Source of the DNA: Zeimonas arvi
GTDB lineage: Bacteria > Pseudomonadota > Gammaproteobacteria > Burkholderiales > Burkholderiaceae_E
Reading direction: 5' to 3'
DNA: 64,000 nt
Assembly: GCF_008039575.1 (NCBI RefSeq)
Contig: NZ_VDUY01000001.1
Coordinates: 806,001-870,000 of the forward strand
Shown: positions 45,047-56,569 of the stretch, one piece after another
Position numbering within the stretch: the stretch's first letter is position 1
Layout of the letters: the number at the start of each line of letters is the position of its first letter
Notes under the pieces: model-generated
The model's database searches: none
Seen by the model: only the letters and a program-made list of their open reading frames with translations
What the model was told of the DNA's origin: nothing
Position numbers and translations under genes: made by a program

Positions 45047-45727
45047 TCAGCTGACGACCGGCAGCGCCTCGACGTCGTAGGCGTGGACGAGCCTGCGGCC
45101 CAGCACCGGATCCTCGAGCTCCATCTCGAATCGGCTGCCCGGGCGCACGCCCCCGATCGAGTTCAGCGTGCCGCAGAACATCAGGGTGCCCGGCGGCAGG
45201 CTCGCCTGACCGGTGCAGCGCTGCATCAGGTCCTGGGGGCTGCGGATGGCCGCGGCGGCGCCTTCCTGGTACAGCACGCGCTTGCCGTCGATGGTGGCCC
45301 ACGCGCGCAGGACCAGCCGGTCCCAGTGCGGCGCCACCTCGTCGAAACGCCACAGCCGCGTGCCCAGCACCTTCGAGCACAGCTGCTTGGACAGCGCCAC
45401 GCCCATCGCCTCGGCCTTGCGGTCGGTGTGGTCGGAGCCCAGCGTGACCCACAGGCCATCGGCCAGCGACACCAGCACCGGCTCGACCTCGCCCGAAGTG
45501 TCGGGCCCCAGCACCTGCAGGTGCTCGACCTGCGCGAGCTGGGTCACGCCGAGGCGATAGAAGAGCGGGTAGGTGGACGGGCCGGGAATGCCCAGCGCCC
45601 CGAGCTCCTCGATGTGGTGCTGGACGGCGGCGGCGTCGCGGGCGGTCCAGCCTGCCACGATCAGCTGGTCGATCTGAACCGCGATGCGATCGCGGCGGTC
45701 CTGCCAGGTACGTTCGAAGGTCAGCAA
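45047..45727 (-). CDS. DUF2848 (FAH-like) protein
   Basis: A 226-residue protein of the DUF2848 family, recognised by VAGWTARDAAAVQHHIEELGALGIPGPSTYP, seen at about residues 24-54, and GSDHTDRKAEAMGVALSKQ. The fold is thought to resemble fumarylacetoacetate hydrolases. It lies 39 bases after the TRAP dctM gene on the same strand, so it probably processes the imported acid. The reaction is not known. Confidence 0.82.
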   Translation of the reverse strand: MLTFERTWQDRRDRIAVQIDQLIVAGWTARDAAAVQHHIEELGALGIPGPSTYPLFYRLGVTQLAQVEHLQVLGPDTSGEVEPVLVSLADGLWVTLGSDHTDRKAEAMGVALSKQLCSKVLGTRLWRFDEVAPHWDRLVLRAWATIDGKRVLYQEGAAAAIRSPQDLMQRCTGQASLPPGTLMFCGTLNSIGGVRPGSRFEMELEDPVLGRRLVHAYDVEALPVVS

Positions 45728-45766
45728 GGTCTCAACTCCAGGAAAATGCGGGCGGTGCCTGACAGC

Positions 45767-47050
45767 TCAGCCAAAGAGGCCGGGCAGCCACAGCGCGAGG
45801 CCCGGGAAGAAGGCGAGCAGCGCGATCATCACCAGCATGGCCACCACGAAAGGCACCGAGCCCGCGATCACGTCGTTCAGCGTGCCGTGAGTGCGCAGCG
45901 ACTGCACGACGAAGAGGTTCAGGCCCACCGGCGGCGTGATCAGCGCCATCTCGATCAGGATCACCAGCACCACGCCGAACCACAGCGGATCGAAGCCCAG
46001 CCCGAACATCACCGGCGCGACGATCGGGATCGTGGTGATCATCATCGACAGCGTCTCCATGAAGCAGCCGAGGATCAGGTAGAAGACCACGATCGCGAGC
46101 AGCATCTCGAACTTCGACAGGCCCAGGCCCGAGATGAAGTCGGTGAGCATCGCGGTCAGGCCGATCGCGGAGATCACGAAGTTCAGGAAGTAGGCCGCGA
46201 CGATGATCAGCATCACCATGGCGGTCGTGCGCATCGAGTTCTCGAGCACTTCCTTCAGCATGTCCAGCGACAGTTTGCCGTAGGCCCAGGCCAATCCCAG
46301 CGCCGCGACCACGCCCAGCGAGGCGGCCTCGGTGGGCGTGGCGATACCGGCGTAGATCGAACCGACCACCACCAGGAAGATGCCCAGCGGCGGCAACAGG
46401 TGGGGCAGGCTCGCGAAGCGCTCCGCCCAGCTCGCCGAGAGCCGGCGCCCGCCCCAGGACGGGCGCGCCAGGCAGACGATCACGATCATCACCATGAAGG
46501 CCAGCGCCAGGCCGAGGCCTGGCACGATCCCCGCCAGGTAGAGCTTGGGGATCGAGGTGTCGGTGAGCACCGCGTAGATGATCAGGTTGATCGAGGGCGG
46601 GATCAGGATGCCCAGCGTGCCGCCGGCCGCGAGCGTGCCGAGGAAGAGCCGCTCGTTGTAGCCGTACTTCTTCACGAGTGGCAGCGCGACCGTGCCGACG
46701 GTGGCGGCGGTGGCCACCGAGGAACCCGAGGTGGCCGCGAACACGGTGCAGGCGCCGATATTCGAGTGCATCAGGCCGCCCGGCAGCCAGGACATCCACT
46801 TGACCATCGCGTCGTACATCCGCTCGGCCACGCCAGCGCGCAGCAGGATCTCGCCGAGCAGGATGAACATGGGAATCGCGACGAGCAGGAAGTCCTTCGA
46901 AGAGGACCAGGCCACTTCGCCCAGCGCCAGCGTGAGCGGCATCTGCGAGTAGATCTGGTCGAGCAGCACGCCCAGCGTGCCGAGCGCGCCGGCCACCGGC
47001 AGGGCCAGCGCGAGCAGGGCGAGAAGGAGGAAGAGCGTCGTGGCGAGCAT
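45767..47050 (-). CDS. dctM: TRAP transporter large permease (DctM), second system
   Basis: A 427-residue permease of normal family length. Landmarks include SGSSVATAATVGTVALPLVKKYGYN, GGTLGILIPPSINLIIYAVL and GIATPTEAASLGVVAALGLA. It forms the channel of the second TRAP importer here. It begins 3 bases after dctQ ends and is followed by the DUF2848 gene. Confidence 0.93.
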   Translation of the reverse strand: MLATTLFLLLALLALALPVAGALGTLGVLLDQIYSQMPLTLALGEVAWSSSKDFLLVAIPMFILLGEILLRAGVAERMYDAMVKWMSWLPGGLMHSNIGACTVFAATSGSSVATAATVGTVALPLVKKYGYNERLFLGTLAAGGTLGILIPPSINLIIYAVLTDTSIPKLYLAGIVPGLGLALAFMVMIVIVCLARPSWGGRRLSASWAERFASLPHLLPPLGIFLVVVGSIYAGIATPTEAASLGVVAALGLAWAYGKLSLDMLKEVLENSMRTTAMVMLIIVAAYFLNFVISAIGLTAMLTDFISGLGLSKFEMLLAIVVFYLILGCFMETLSMMITTIPIVAPVMFGLGFDPLWFGVVLVILIEMALITPPVGLNLFVVQSLRTHGTLNDVIAGSVPFVVAMLVMIALLAFFPGLALWLPGLFG

Positions 47051-47053
47051 GGA

Positions 47054-47671
47054 TCAGCCCCCGTTCGCGGCGCCGGCGCCGCGTTCGCGCAGGTGGGCCG
47101 TGTGCGAGGCCTCGGCGGCGGCGTCCTCCTCGATGGTGCGGGCGCCGGCCAGCCGCCGCACGGTGGCCAGGTCGCCCGACAGCAGCGCGAGCAGCGCGCG
47201 CAGCATCAGGGGCGCCCAGGTGAAGGCGAACAGCACCAGCCCGGCCAGCCACAGCGACTGCGGCATCCACAGCGGCGTCTGCAGCGGCGTGGTGGCGCGC
47301 GCGTCGAAGGCCAGCGAGGTCTCGAGCACTGCCCACGCCTGCCAGGTGAGCAGGCCCACGAAGAAGCCCAGCACGAGCAGGGCCACCAGATCGAGGACTG
47401 CCTGCAGCGCGGCCGGCAGGCGGATGTAAAGCGCGTCGACCCGCACGTTGGCGCGCTGCAACAGCGTGAAGGCCAGCGCCCAGGTCGTGCCGATCGCGAA
47501 GGCGTAGCCCGACAGCTCGTCGGCCCCGCCGATCGTGAACACGAACAGCTTGCGCACGATCACGTCGAAGGCGACCAGGAAGGCCGATGCGAGCACGAGC
47601 GCGCCGCCGAACCAGACGCCGTAGCGCGACAGCCGGCCCGTCAGGCCCAGCCAGCGATCGAGGATGTTCAC
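47054..47671 (-). CDS. dctQ: TRAP transporter small permease (DctQ), second system
   Basis: A 205-residue four-helix membrane protein with DctQ features: FDVIVRKLFVFTIGGADELSGYAFAIG and ANVRVDALYIRLPAALQAV. A C-terminal tail of about 40 residues (Glu/Ala-rich) is longer than usual. It lies between the binding protein and DctM genes. Confidence 0.88.
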   Translation of the reverse strand: MNILDRWLGLTGRLSRYGVWFGGALVLASAFLVAFDVIVRKLFVFTIGGADELSGYAFAIGTTWALAFTLLQRANVRVDALYIRLPAALQAVLDLVALLVLGFFVGLLTWQAWAVLETSLAFDARATTPLQTPLWMPQSLWLAGLVLFAFTWAPLMLRALLALLSGDLATVRRLAGARTIEEDAAAEASHTAHLRERGAGAANGG

Positions 47672-47767
47672 GAGGGTGTCTCCGGGTTGCCGGGCAGCGG
47701 GCCGCCGCGGGGGGCAGCGGCCTGCCGCCTCGCCGGGTCGCGGGCGACGCCCGCTCCCGGCCGAGAC

Positions 47768-47786
47768 GCGCGGGATCGCCCCGCGC
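47768..47786 (-). terminator. Hairpin directly after the second dctP
   Basis: GCGCGGG-N5-CCCGCGC starts right at the dctP stop on the reverse strand. A further GCGGGCG/CGCCCGC hairpin follows about 25 bases on. Neither has a T-run, so they may protect the dctP mRNA end or slow transcription rather than end it. Confidence 0.4.
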
Positions 47787-48851
47787 TTACTTCCTGGCCG
47801 TCAGGCCGACGACCTTGCCGACGCTGTCGTTCCAGGCCGCCACGCAGTCGCCCTGGCAGCGAGCGGCCCACTTCGGCAGCACGACGTCGGCCAGGGCCTT
47901 CTTCAGCAGCTCCTTGTCGGCCTCGGACACCGGCACCACGGTCATGCTGGCCTTGGTGCCCATCGTGCACTCGGGCTTGCCGGCGTTGCAGAGGTAGCCC
48001 TGCTCGGTCTCTTCCGCAGCGGCCTTCCAGATGCGATCCTCGAGGCCGGCGATCTCCTTCTGCAGGAAATCGCGCACCTTCGGATCGAGGCTGTTCCAGC
48101 GCTTCAGGTTGACCGCGTGCATCACGTGGCTCCAGCCCAGCGGCAGCGCGTAGATGTGCGTGGCCACCTCGTGCCACTTGGCCGAGTTGCCCGACAAGGT
48201 GCCGGTGATCGCGCAGTCGACGACCTTGTTCTGCAGGGCCGGGACCACCTCGTTGAAGGCCAGCGTGACGCCGGTGCCGCCGAAGGCCTCGACGAACTCG
48301 GCCAGCGTGCGGTTGCCGGTGCGCACCTTCTTGCCCTTCAGGTCGGCCAGGCCCTTGATCTCGCCGTTGCAGAACAGGACCTGGGCCGAGTACGGCCACA
48401 CGCCCAGCACCTTGATGCCGAAGCGTTCGCCGTAGAACTTGTCGAAGATCGGCTTGTAGGCGTCGGACACCTTGCGCGCAGTGGCCACGTCCGGCGACAG
48501 GCCGGCCAGGTCGACCGCCTCGTTGCGGGCGTCGTCGGCCGCCACGTAGCCCAGCACCGTGGAGCCGAAATCGATCACGCCCAGGCGCATCAGGCGGAAG
48601 ATCTCGGCGCCCTTCAGGCCCATCTCGTTGAACGGGGTGATCTCGGCGGTGATCGCGCCGCCCGACTTCTCGGCGAGCTCCTTGGTCCAGAAGGGCTGCT
48701 CGAAGTTCTTGTACTGGGTGAGGTTGCCCCAGGCGCCGACGACCTTCAGCGAGGTCTTGGGCATGTCCTGGGCCACGGCGGTGCCGGCCAGGCCGGCCGC
48801 GACTGCGCCGGCGAGCGCCCACAGGCGGGCGCGCTTTGCGATGCTCTTCAT
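47787..48851 (-). CDS. dctP: TRAP transporter solute-binding protein (DctP), second system
   Basis: A 354-residue periplasmic binding protein with a signal peptide ending at GTAVA, then LKVVGAWGNLTQYKNFEQPFW, the conserved Arg segment KGKKVRTGNRTLAEF and a cysteine-bearing C-terminal region. The wording fits the TRAP binding proteins for larger organic acids. It leads the operon dctP-dctQ-dctM-DUF2848 and follows the DUF1445 gene by 46 bases. Ligand is unknown. Confidence 0.88.
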   Translation of the reverse strand: MKSIAKRARLWALAGAVAAGLAGTAVAQDMPKTSLKVVGAWGNLTQYKNFEQPFWTKELAEKSGGAITAEITPFNEMGLKGAEIFRLMRLGVIDFGSTVLGYVAADDARNEAVDLAGLSPDVATARKVSDAYKPIFDKFYGERFGIKVLGVWPYSAQVLFCNGEIKGLADLKGKKVRTGNRTLAEFVEAFGGTGVTLAFNEVVPALQNKVVDCAITGTLSGNSAKWHEVATHIYALPLGWSHVMHAVNLKRWNSLDPKVRDFLQKEIAGLEDRIWKAAAEETEQGYLCNAGKPECTMGTKASMTVVPVSEADKELLKKALADVVLPKWAARCQGDCVAAWNDSVGKVVGLTARK

Positions 48852-48897
48852 GTCTCGTCTCCTTGGGGTCTTGCTGTGACAGTGGAAAACTCGCGCC

Positions 48898-49710
48898 TCA
48901 GAACACCGACAGGCGGCTGTTCTTCAGGTCGGTGACCAGCATGTAGCCGGGCGCGTGGGTGATGCTGAACTCGGGCCTGACCGCGGCGATGACCGACTGC
49001 GGGGTCACGCCGCAGGCCCAGAACACCGGCAGTTCGTCGGGCTTCACCTCGACCGCGTCGCCGTAGTCGGGTCGCGACAGGTCGGCAATGCCGATCGACT
49101 CCGGCTTGCCGATGTGCACCGGCGCGCCGTGCACCGCGGGGAAGCGCGAGGTGATCTGGATCGCGCGGATCGCGTCGGCGGGCCTGAGCGGGCGCATCGA
49201 GACCACCAGCGGGCCGTGGAAGGGGCCGGCAGGACGGGTCTGCATGCTGGTGCGCCACATCGGCACGTTGGTGCCCTGCTCGATGTGGCGCAGGCGGATG
49301 CCATCCTCGACCAGCGCCTCCTCGAAGGAAAAGGAGCAGCCGATCGCAAAGGCGACCAGGTCGTCGCGCCAGATCCGCATCAGGTCGTCGACCTCGTCGA
49401 CCAGCTCGCCCTTGCGCCACACGCGGTAGCGCGGAATGTCGGTCCGGATGTCGAGGTCCTCGCCGAGCAACGGCAGGCGCGGGTCGCCAGGCTCGGAAGC
49501 GGCCAGCAGCGGGCAAGGCTTCGGGTTGAACTGGCAGAAACGGAAGAAGTCGTCGGCCAGCGCCTTGGGCAGCACCGCGAGGTTGGCCTGGACGAAACCC
49601 GGCGCGATGCCCGCAGTCGGCGCGCGATGGTCACCACGCCGAACCGCCCGGCGCGCCTCGGCGCCGCTGTCGAAGATCCGGGGAACTGCGTTCTCGGCGA
49701 CTGCGTTCAT
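48898..49710 (-). CDS. DUF1445 putative hydro-lyase (D-glutamate cyclase-like)
   Basis: From ATG 49710 this 270-residue protein matches the DUF1445 'hydro-lyase' family: [28 protein letters not shown], seen at about residues 32-59, [18 protein letters not shown], and [25 protein letters not shown] near the end. One family group includes D-glutamate cyclase. It lies upstream of the second TRAP importer and below a LysR gene on the same strand. The substrate may be the acid that the importer brings in. Confidence 0.85.
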   Translation of the reverse strand: MNAVAENAVPRIFDSGAEARRAVRRGDHRAPTAGIAPGFVQANLAVLPKALADDFFRFCQFNPKPCPLLAASEPGDPRLPLLGEDLDIRTDIPRYRVWRKGELVDEVDDLMRIWRDDLVAFAIGCSFSFEEALVEDGIRLRHIEQGTNVPMWRTSMQTRPAGPFHGPLVVSMRPLRPADAIRAIQITSRFPAVHGAPVHIGKPESIGIADLSRPDYGDAVEVKPDELPVFWACGVTPQSVIAAVRPEFSITHAPGYMLVTDLKNSRLSVF

Positions 49711-49819
49711 CTCCCTGCCTCGCTCCTGCATCGGTGAATGACGCAATGGCATCACGGGCGGACCGCGATGTCCAATCAGGAGTTCGGATCGGGACTCATA
49801 AGAAAAATCGATGTCTGGC

Positions 49820-50755
49820 TCAAGTCGCCATCCGTCGCTTGGATGCCGCGGCGCGACGCGAGCCCCCCCTTCGCTCGGCGAGCGCGAGCTCCTGCGCGAT
49901 GGCCACCACGCGCTCGGCCATGTAGCTGTCGGGCTTGACCGGGTAGCTCGCGTTGAAGTCCAGATCGGGGAGCTGCCGCTCGGCACGGACCACGCACAGG
50001 CGCTTCTCGGCGAGCTCGCGAGCGATGACCACCGGCGGCATCGCGCTCACGCCGATGCCGTCGAGGGTCATCCGCACGATCGTGCTCAGCGACGCGTTGC
50101 CGTAGATCCGCAGGTCGTGCAGGCCTTCGCCGGCCATCATCTCGCGCACCAGCGCGTAGGGCCGGGTGTTGCGCGGGTAGGTGATGATCGGCCAGCGCGC
50201 CAGCGTGGCCAGCGGCACCGGTTCGCTCCCCAGGTCGAGCCGCGGATTGGCGACCCAGGCCATCGGGTAGCTCGACAGCGGCACGTTGCGCACCCTCGGC
50301 TCGCTGACCGGCCCGAGGAGGAAGGCGATGTCGAGCTGGCGCGCGAGCAGCCGGTCGCGCATCTGCGGCGAAGTGTCGACCTCGATCTCGAGCGTGAGCG
50401 CCGGGTACTCGGCGTGCACCCGCTCGATCAGCCTGGAGAGCCAGGTGTGGACCAGGGTCTCCGCGACACCCAGGCGGACCAGCCCGCGCATGGACTTCTT
50501 CTCGCGGGCGGCCTCAAGCAGGTCCGCGCGCAGCTGCAGCATGCGCTCGGCATAGGGCAGCAGCTCGTGGCCCTTGGGGGTGAGCGCCACGCCGCGCGAC
50601 TCGCGGTCGAAGAGCCGCACGCCGAGTTCCTGCTCGAGCAGGGCGATCCGCTGCGAGATCGCCGGCTGGGTGGCGTTGAGCCGGTCGGCGGCCGCGCGGA
50701 AGCTGCCCAGGTGGGCGATCCAGACGAAGGTCTCGAGACTGCGGAGGTCGGCCAT
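49820..50755 (-). CDS. LysR-family transcriptional regulator
   Basis: A 311-residue LysR regulator with an N-terminal winged helix (residues 1-60; [31 protein letters not shown] is spread over about 7-37) and a C-terminal substrate-binding domain (about 90-295). It is 109 bases upstream of the DUF1445 gene on the same strand, so it probably controls the DUF1445-dctPQM-DUF2848 set, although LysR genes are more often divergent. The C-terminal tail ([14 protein letters not shown]) is basic and unusual. Confidence 0.88.
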   Translation of the reverse strand: MADLRSLETFVWIAHLGSFRAAADRLNATQPAISQRIALLEQELGVRLFDRESRGVALTPKGHELLPYAERMLQLRADLLEAAREKKSMRGLVRLGVAETLVHTWLSRLIERVHAEYPALTLEIEVDTSPQMRDRLLARQLDIAFLLGPVSEPRVRNVPLSSYPMAWVANPRLDLGSEPVPLATLARWPIITYPRNTRPYALVREMMAGEGLHDLRIYGNASLSTIVRMTLDGIGVSAMPPVVIARELAEKRLCVVRAERQLPDLDFNASYPVKPDSYMAERVVAIAQELALAERRGGSRRAAASKRRMAT

Positions 50756-50783
50756 GAGAGTTCGAATATAGCCTCCGGCGCCC

Positions 50784-50923
50784 TGTCTGTTGTGGCACCG
50801 ACCGGCGCTTCGCGCGCTTGACTTGCCTGGGGCAAGTCAGCCTGCGCCGCACTTGTCTGTTGTGGCTCCGGCCGCCCGCTTCGCGGGCTTGACTTGCCTG
50901 CGGCAAGTCAGCCTGCGCCGCAA
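50784..50923. repeat. Two tandem copies of a 70-bp hairpin-rich repeat
   Basis: The unit starts TGTCTGTTGTGGC and occurs at 50784 and 50854. Each copy has a small GC hairpin (GCGC-TTC-GCGC in one, CCCGC-TTC-GCGGG in the other) and a second hairpin GACTTGCC-N3-GGCAAGTC. The differences between copies preserve the first stem, which suggests the structure matters. It lies between the lysR start and the proB end. Confidence 0.7.
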
Positions 50924-50938
50924 TCTGGTTCTGCGCTT

Positions 50939-53769
<2,831 letters not shown>

Positions 53770-53801
53770 GGTATGTGACTCCTGACTTGATCGGGGACGG
53801 C

Positions 53802-54221
53802 TTACTCGCCGGCCGGCTGCGCTGCCGCGGGGGCTTCGGCCCGAACCGGGTGGTCGGCCCGAACCGGGTGGTCGGCCCGAACCGGGAGGTCGGCCTTCAC
53901 CGAACCGGCCGCCGACGTGATCCCGCTGATGAACAGCTCGGTGTAGTTCTGGCGGTGGCCCTGCTGCTTGCGATAGTGCTTGCGGCGACGCATCTTGAAG
54001 ATGCGGACCTTGTCGTGCCGGCCCTGGGAAAGCACCGTCGCCGAAACCGTCGCCCCTGCCACCAGCGGCGTGCCGACCGAAAGCTGGTCGCCTGCGCCGA
54101 CCGCCAGCACCTGGTCGATCGTGATTTCAGCTCCGATGTCCGCCGGTATCTGTTCTACTTTGAGTTTTTCGCCGGCAGCGACTTTGTACTGCTTGCCGCC
54201 GGTTTTTATGACCGCGTACAT
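53802..54221 (-). CDS. rplU: 50S ribosomal protein L21 with repeat-containing C-terminal extension
   Basis: From ATG 54221 the first 103 residues are a normal L21: [20 protein letters not shown] and the [21 protein letters not shown] segment near 75-96. A further 36 residues follow, including three copies of a six-residue unit (HPVRAD-like), and end PAAAQPAGE. Family members usually stop near 103. The extension is encoded by three 18-bp tandem repeats, an expansion that has kept the reading frame. Upstream in-frame codons are ignored because L21 begins MYAV. Confidence 0.95.
   Translation of the reverse strand: MYAVIKTGGKQYKVAAGEKLKVEQIPADIGAEITIDQVLAVGAGDQLSVGTPLVAGATVSATVLSQGRHDKVRIFKMRRRKHYRKQQGHRQNYTELFISGITSAAGSVKADLPVRADHPVRADHPVRAEAPAAAQPAGE
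53838..53891. repeat. Three 18-bp tandem repeats within rplU
   Basis: The unit GGCCCGAACCGGGTGGTC occurs three times in a row, the third copy with one change (A for T). It encodes the repeated part of the L21 extension. Unit size is a multiple of three, so copy changes would keep the frame. Confidence 0.85.
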
Positions 54222-54313
54222 GGGAACCTCTTCAATCAAAAGAACACCCGCCGACCCAGCGCGCCCGCCGCAAAGCGAGCGCAATCCCGGCCGCCGGGAA
54301 CCGAAAACCCTAT

Positions 54314-54342
54314 ATTGTCCTTCAAACTCGGCCGTGCGTCAA
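54314..54342 (-). promoter_or_regulatory. Probable rplU promoter
   Basis: On the reverse strand a TTGACG box (54337-54342) and a GACAAT box (54314-54319) are separated by 17 bases. They give a leader of about 85 bases before rplU. Confidence 0.5.
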
Positions 54343-54360
54343 AGGCTCTGGCAGTCCGTC

Positions 54361-54366
54361 TATAAT
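54361..54366 (+). promoter_or_regulatory. Possible -10 box of ispB
   Basis: TATAAT lies 24 bases before the ispB start. No clear -35 box precedes it at the usual spacing. Confidence 0.35.
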
Positions 54367-54389
54367 CGGCCGGCCCTCACGGCTTGCCG

Positions 54390-55385
54390 ATGAAACCCGC
54401 CGAACTCTTCCCTGCCCTCGCCCCCGACCTGGCCCAGACCGACCGCGTGATCCGCGAGCGGCTCGGCTCCGAGGTCGCCCTGATCAATACGGTCGCCGAC
54501 TACATCATCGGCGCCGGGGGCAAGCGCCTGCGGCCGGTGCTGCTGCTGCTGGTGTCCCGGGCGCTCGGCTACCGGGGGCCCGGCCACCACTGGCTGCTGG
54601 CCGCGGTGGTGGAGTTCATCCACACCGCCACGCTGCTTCACGACGACGTGGTCGACGAGTCCGCCCTGCGCCGCGGCCGCCAGACCGCCAACGCCGCCTT
54701 CGGCAACGCCGCCTCGGTGCTGGTGGGCGACTTCCTCTACTCGCGCGCCTTCCAGATGATGGTCGAGGTGAACGACATGCGCATCATGCGCGTGCTGGCC
54801 GACGCCACGAACACCATCGCCGAGGGCGAGGTGCTGCAGCTGATCAACTGCAACGACCCCGACACCGACGAAGGCCGCTACCTGCAGGTCATCCGCTACA
54901 AGACCGCGCGCCTGTTCGAGGCGGCGGCGCAGATCGGCGCCATCCTGTGCGCCTCGAGCCCGGAAGTCGAGACCGCGGCGGCCGCCTATGGCCGCCACCT
55001 GGGCACCGCCTTCCAGCTGATCGACGACGTGCTCGACTACTCCGGCATCACCGCGGACATCGGCAAGACGGTCGGCGACGACCTGCGCGAAGGCAAGCCC
55101 ACGCTGCCCCTGATCCACGTGATCGCGCACGGCAACCAGGCCGAGCGCACGCTGGTGCGCGAGGCCATCGAGCAGGGCCACACCGAGGCCTTCGACCCGA
55201 TCCTGGCCGCGATCCGGCGCACCGGCGCGCTGGACTACACCCGCGAAAGGGCCCGCATCGAGTCGGCATCGGCGCTGGCCGCCCTGGAAACGATGCTCGC
55301 CGGCAGCGCATCCGACGACTCCGCTTCCGCCTGCCGAGAAGCCCTGCTATACTTGCCGACTTACTCGATCTCGCGGGATCGCTGA
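54390..55385 (+). CDS. ispB: Polyprenyl (octaprenyl) diphosphate synthase
   Basis: From ATG 54390 this 331-residue protein is a long-chain trans-prenyl synthase. The first Asp-rich motif is in TLLHDDVVDESALRRG and the second in FQLIDDVLDYSG, with GGKRLRPVLLLL near the start. It makes the side chain of ubiquinone. It is divergent from rplU, the normal betaproteobacterial arrangement. A TTG at 54384 is in frame but the ATG is better placed. Confidence 0.95.
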   Translation: MKPAELFPALAPDLAQTDRVIRERLGSEVALINTVADYIIGAGGKRLRPVLLLLVSRALGYRGPGHHWLLAAVVEFIHTATLLHDDVVDESALRRGRQTANAAFGNAASVLVGDFLYSRAFQMMVEVNDMRIMRVLADATNTIAEGEVLQLINCNDPDTDEGRYLQVIRYKTARLFEAAAQIGAILCASSPEVETAAAAYGRHLGTAFQLIDDVLDYSGITADIGKTVGDDLREGKPTLPLIHVIAHGNQAERTLVREAIEQGHTEAFDPILAAIRRTGALDYTRERARIESASALAALETMLAGSASDDSASACREALLYLPTYSISRDR

Positions 55386-55476
55386 AGGCGCGTCAGGCGC
55401 CACGTTTCAGCCCCCGCGGCAAGGGCCGGTTCTCCCGACGCCAGCGGCCCGAGCAAGCGGATCGACGCACCATCAT

Positions 55477-55553
55477 CGGGGTGTAGCTTAGCCTGGTAGA
55501 GCGCTACGTTCGGGACGTAGAGGCCGGAGGTTCGAATCCTCTCACCCCGACCA
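55477..55553 (+). tRNA. tRNA-Pro (anticodon CGG)
   Basis: A 77-base cloverleaf. The acceptor arms CGGGGTG and CACCCCG pair, the anticodon stem TACGT/ACGTA encloses TTCGGGA with anticodon CGG, the T-arm GAGGTTCGAATCCTC is intact, and an encoded CCA follows. It lies just after ispB. An integrase remnant and unusual genes follow it, so the 3' end is a likely attachment site. Confidence 0.96.
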
Positions 55554-55772
55554 AGATTTTTCTTCTAGACTGGGCACTATTCGGTGTCCGATCTGCTTTG
55601 TGGAAACCCGTCCGGCACCCAGCCGTGCCAAATCTGTGCAAAAGCGCGTCGGTTGAGCGGACGGAACGCATCCGTCTTCACCTCTGCTGAGCAGGTATGC
55701 GGGAAATTCTCAGTCCGTATACCACCGCTTGGTCTGCCTCCACGGTTCCTTCCAGCCTGAGGACACCGTCAG

Positions 55773-55940
55773 ATGACCATCACCAATCGAAGCCGCTTCG
55801 TCGCTTCCGTCAAGAACAACGAGGCGCTCCGACTCGAATTTCCATTCGACAAAGCCCAAGGGAAGTCCGGCAGGGCGAACGCCGAATCGTCCGCCGCAAC
55901 GCCGGCGGCCGCGAGCAATAGGCTCTTGCGCAAGAATTAG
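55773..55940 (+). pseudogene. N-terminal remnant of a tyrosine integrase
   Basis: The frame from ATG 55773 reads MTITNRSRFVASVKNNEALR and then LEFPF before turning into unrelated residues and a stop after 55 codons. That opening is the pattern I recall for N-termini of tRNA-targeting tyrosine recombinases. The catalytic domain is absent. It lies about 220 bases after the tRNA-Pro, where an island integrase is expected. It is too short to be certain. Confidence 0.5.
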
Positions 55941-55962
55941 TACTGGTTAAAAATACAGGTAC
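55940..55962. promoter_or_regulatory. Candidate operator of the island operon
   Basis: A 23-base stretch begins and ends with GTAC and has an AT-rich centre (GGTTAAAAATACAG). It is an imperfect palindrome 16 bases upstream of the first operon gene and could be bound by the XRE-type domain of the second gene product. AAGGA just before the ATG is the ribosome site. Confidence 0.35.
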
Positions 55963-55978
55963 GCTACAAAGGATAGTT

Positions 55979-56569
55979 ATGCCTAGCTACATCTTCGTGT
56001 CGCCTGGTTCCGACCCAGGAGCCGGGCTCGCCCTCGTGGATCCGATGCTCAGCTCCTCGAAGCCCTCCATGGGCACGTGCAGGCCAGACCTGAGGCGCAT
56101 GGTGAAGCCGGGAGACCACATCTTCGTGATCAGCGGGAGCCGCGGGCGGACCATCCCCCAATACGTCATCGGGGGCATGCAGATCGACAAGAAGCTCGAT
56201 GACCAGCTTGAGGCGCTCCGGCATCGCCCCGAGAACGCGGTGCGCTTCGAGGGCACGCAGCGGGCCGGGAACATCATCGCCCTGCCGGACGGAACCCAAC
56301 ACCCGCTCGACGACCACGACAAGCGCGACCGCGAAAAGTTCGAGAGCCGGATCAAAAATTACATCTTAGGCAAGAACCCGGTGATGCTCGTAACTCCGAA
56401 GGAGGTCGAGATCGGCCGCGACCGCTCGGTAGGCATCCTGTCGAACATCTTCGACGTCCCCGGGCATCGCATGCAGCAGGTAGTCGGACGGGGGCGCAAA
56501 CTGTCGCACGCCCAAGTCGACCAGTTGCTGCGCGCGCTCGACGACATCAAGCGAGAGGCGCGCTCGTGA
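55979..56569 (+). CDS. Hypothetical protein, possible EVE/Nmad2-like (PUA-fold) domain
   Basis: A 196-residue protein. The segment GTCRPDLRRMVKPGDHIFVISGS followed by QYVIGGMQIDKKL (residues about 32-75) resembles Nmad2/EVE-type PUA folds, which have a similar 'CKP-IRR-AKVGDWI' core and are linked to recognising modified nucleic acids. The C-terminal half is charged and has no recognised motif. Its stop overlaps the start of the XRE-ImmA gene (GTGA). It is the first of three coupled genes. The domain call is by recalled pattern only. Confidence 0.5.
   Translation: MPSYIFVSPGSDPGAGLALVDPMLSSSKPSMGTCRPDLRRMVKPGDHIFVISGSRGRTIPQYVIGGMQIDKKLDDQLEALRHRPENAVRFEGTQRAGNIIALPDGTQHPLDDHDKRDREKFESRIKNYILGKNPVMLVTPKEVEIGRDRSVGILSNIFDVPGHRMQQVVGRGRKLSHAQVDQLLRALDDIKREARS

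Noticed and set aside
50784..50923. A CRISPR array
   Set aside because: There are only two adjacent copies with no spacers, and no cas genes are in the window.
53838..53891. A short CRISPR-like or regulatory repeat in rplU
   Set aside because: The repeats are contiguous, in frame and translated as the L21 tail.
55697..55921. A 74-residue gene after tRNA-Pro
   Set aside because: It has no family features or ribosome site. The overlapping frame from 55773 has the integrase-like opening instead.
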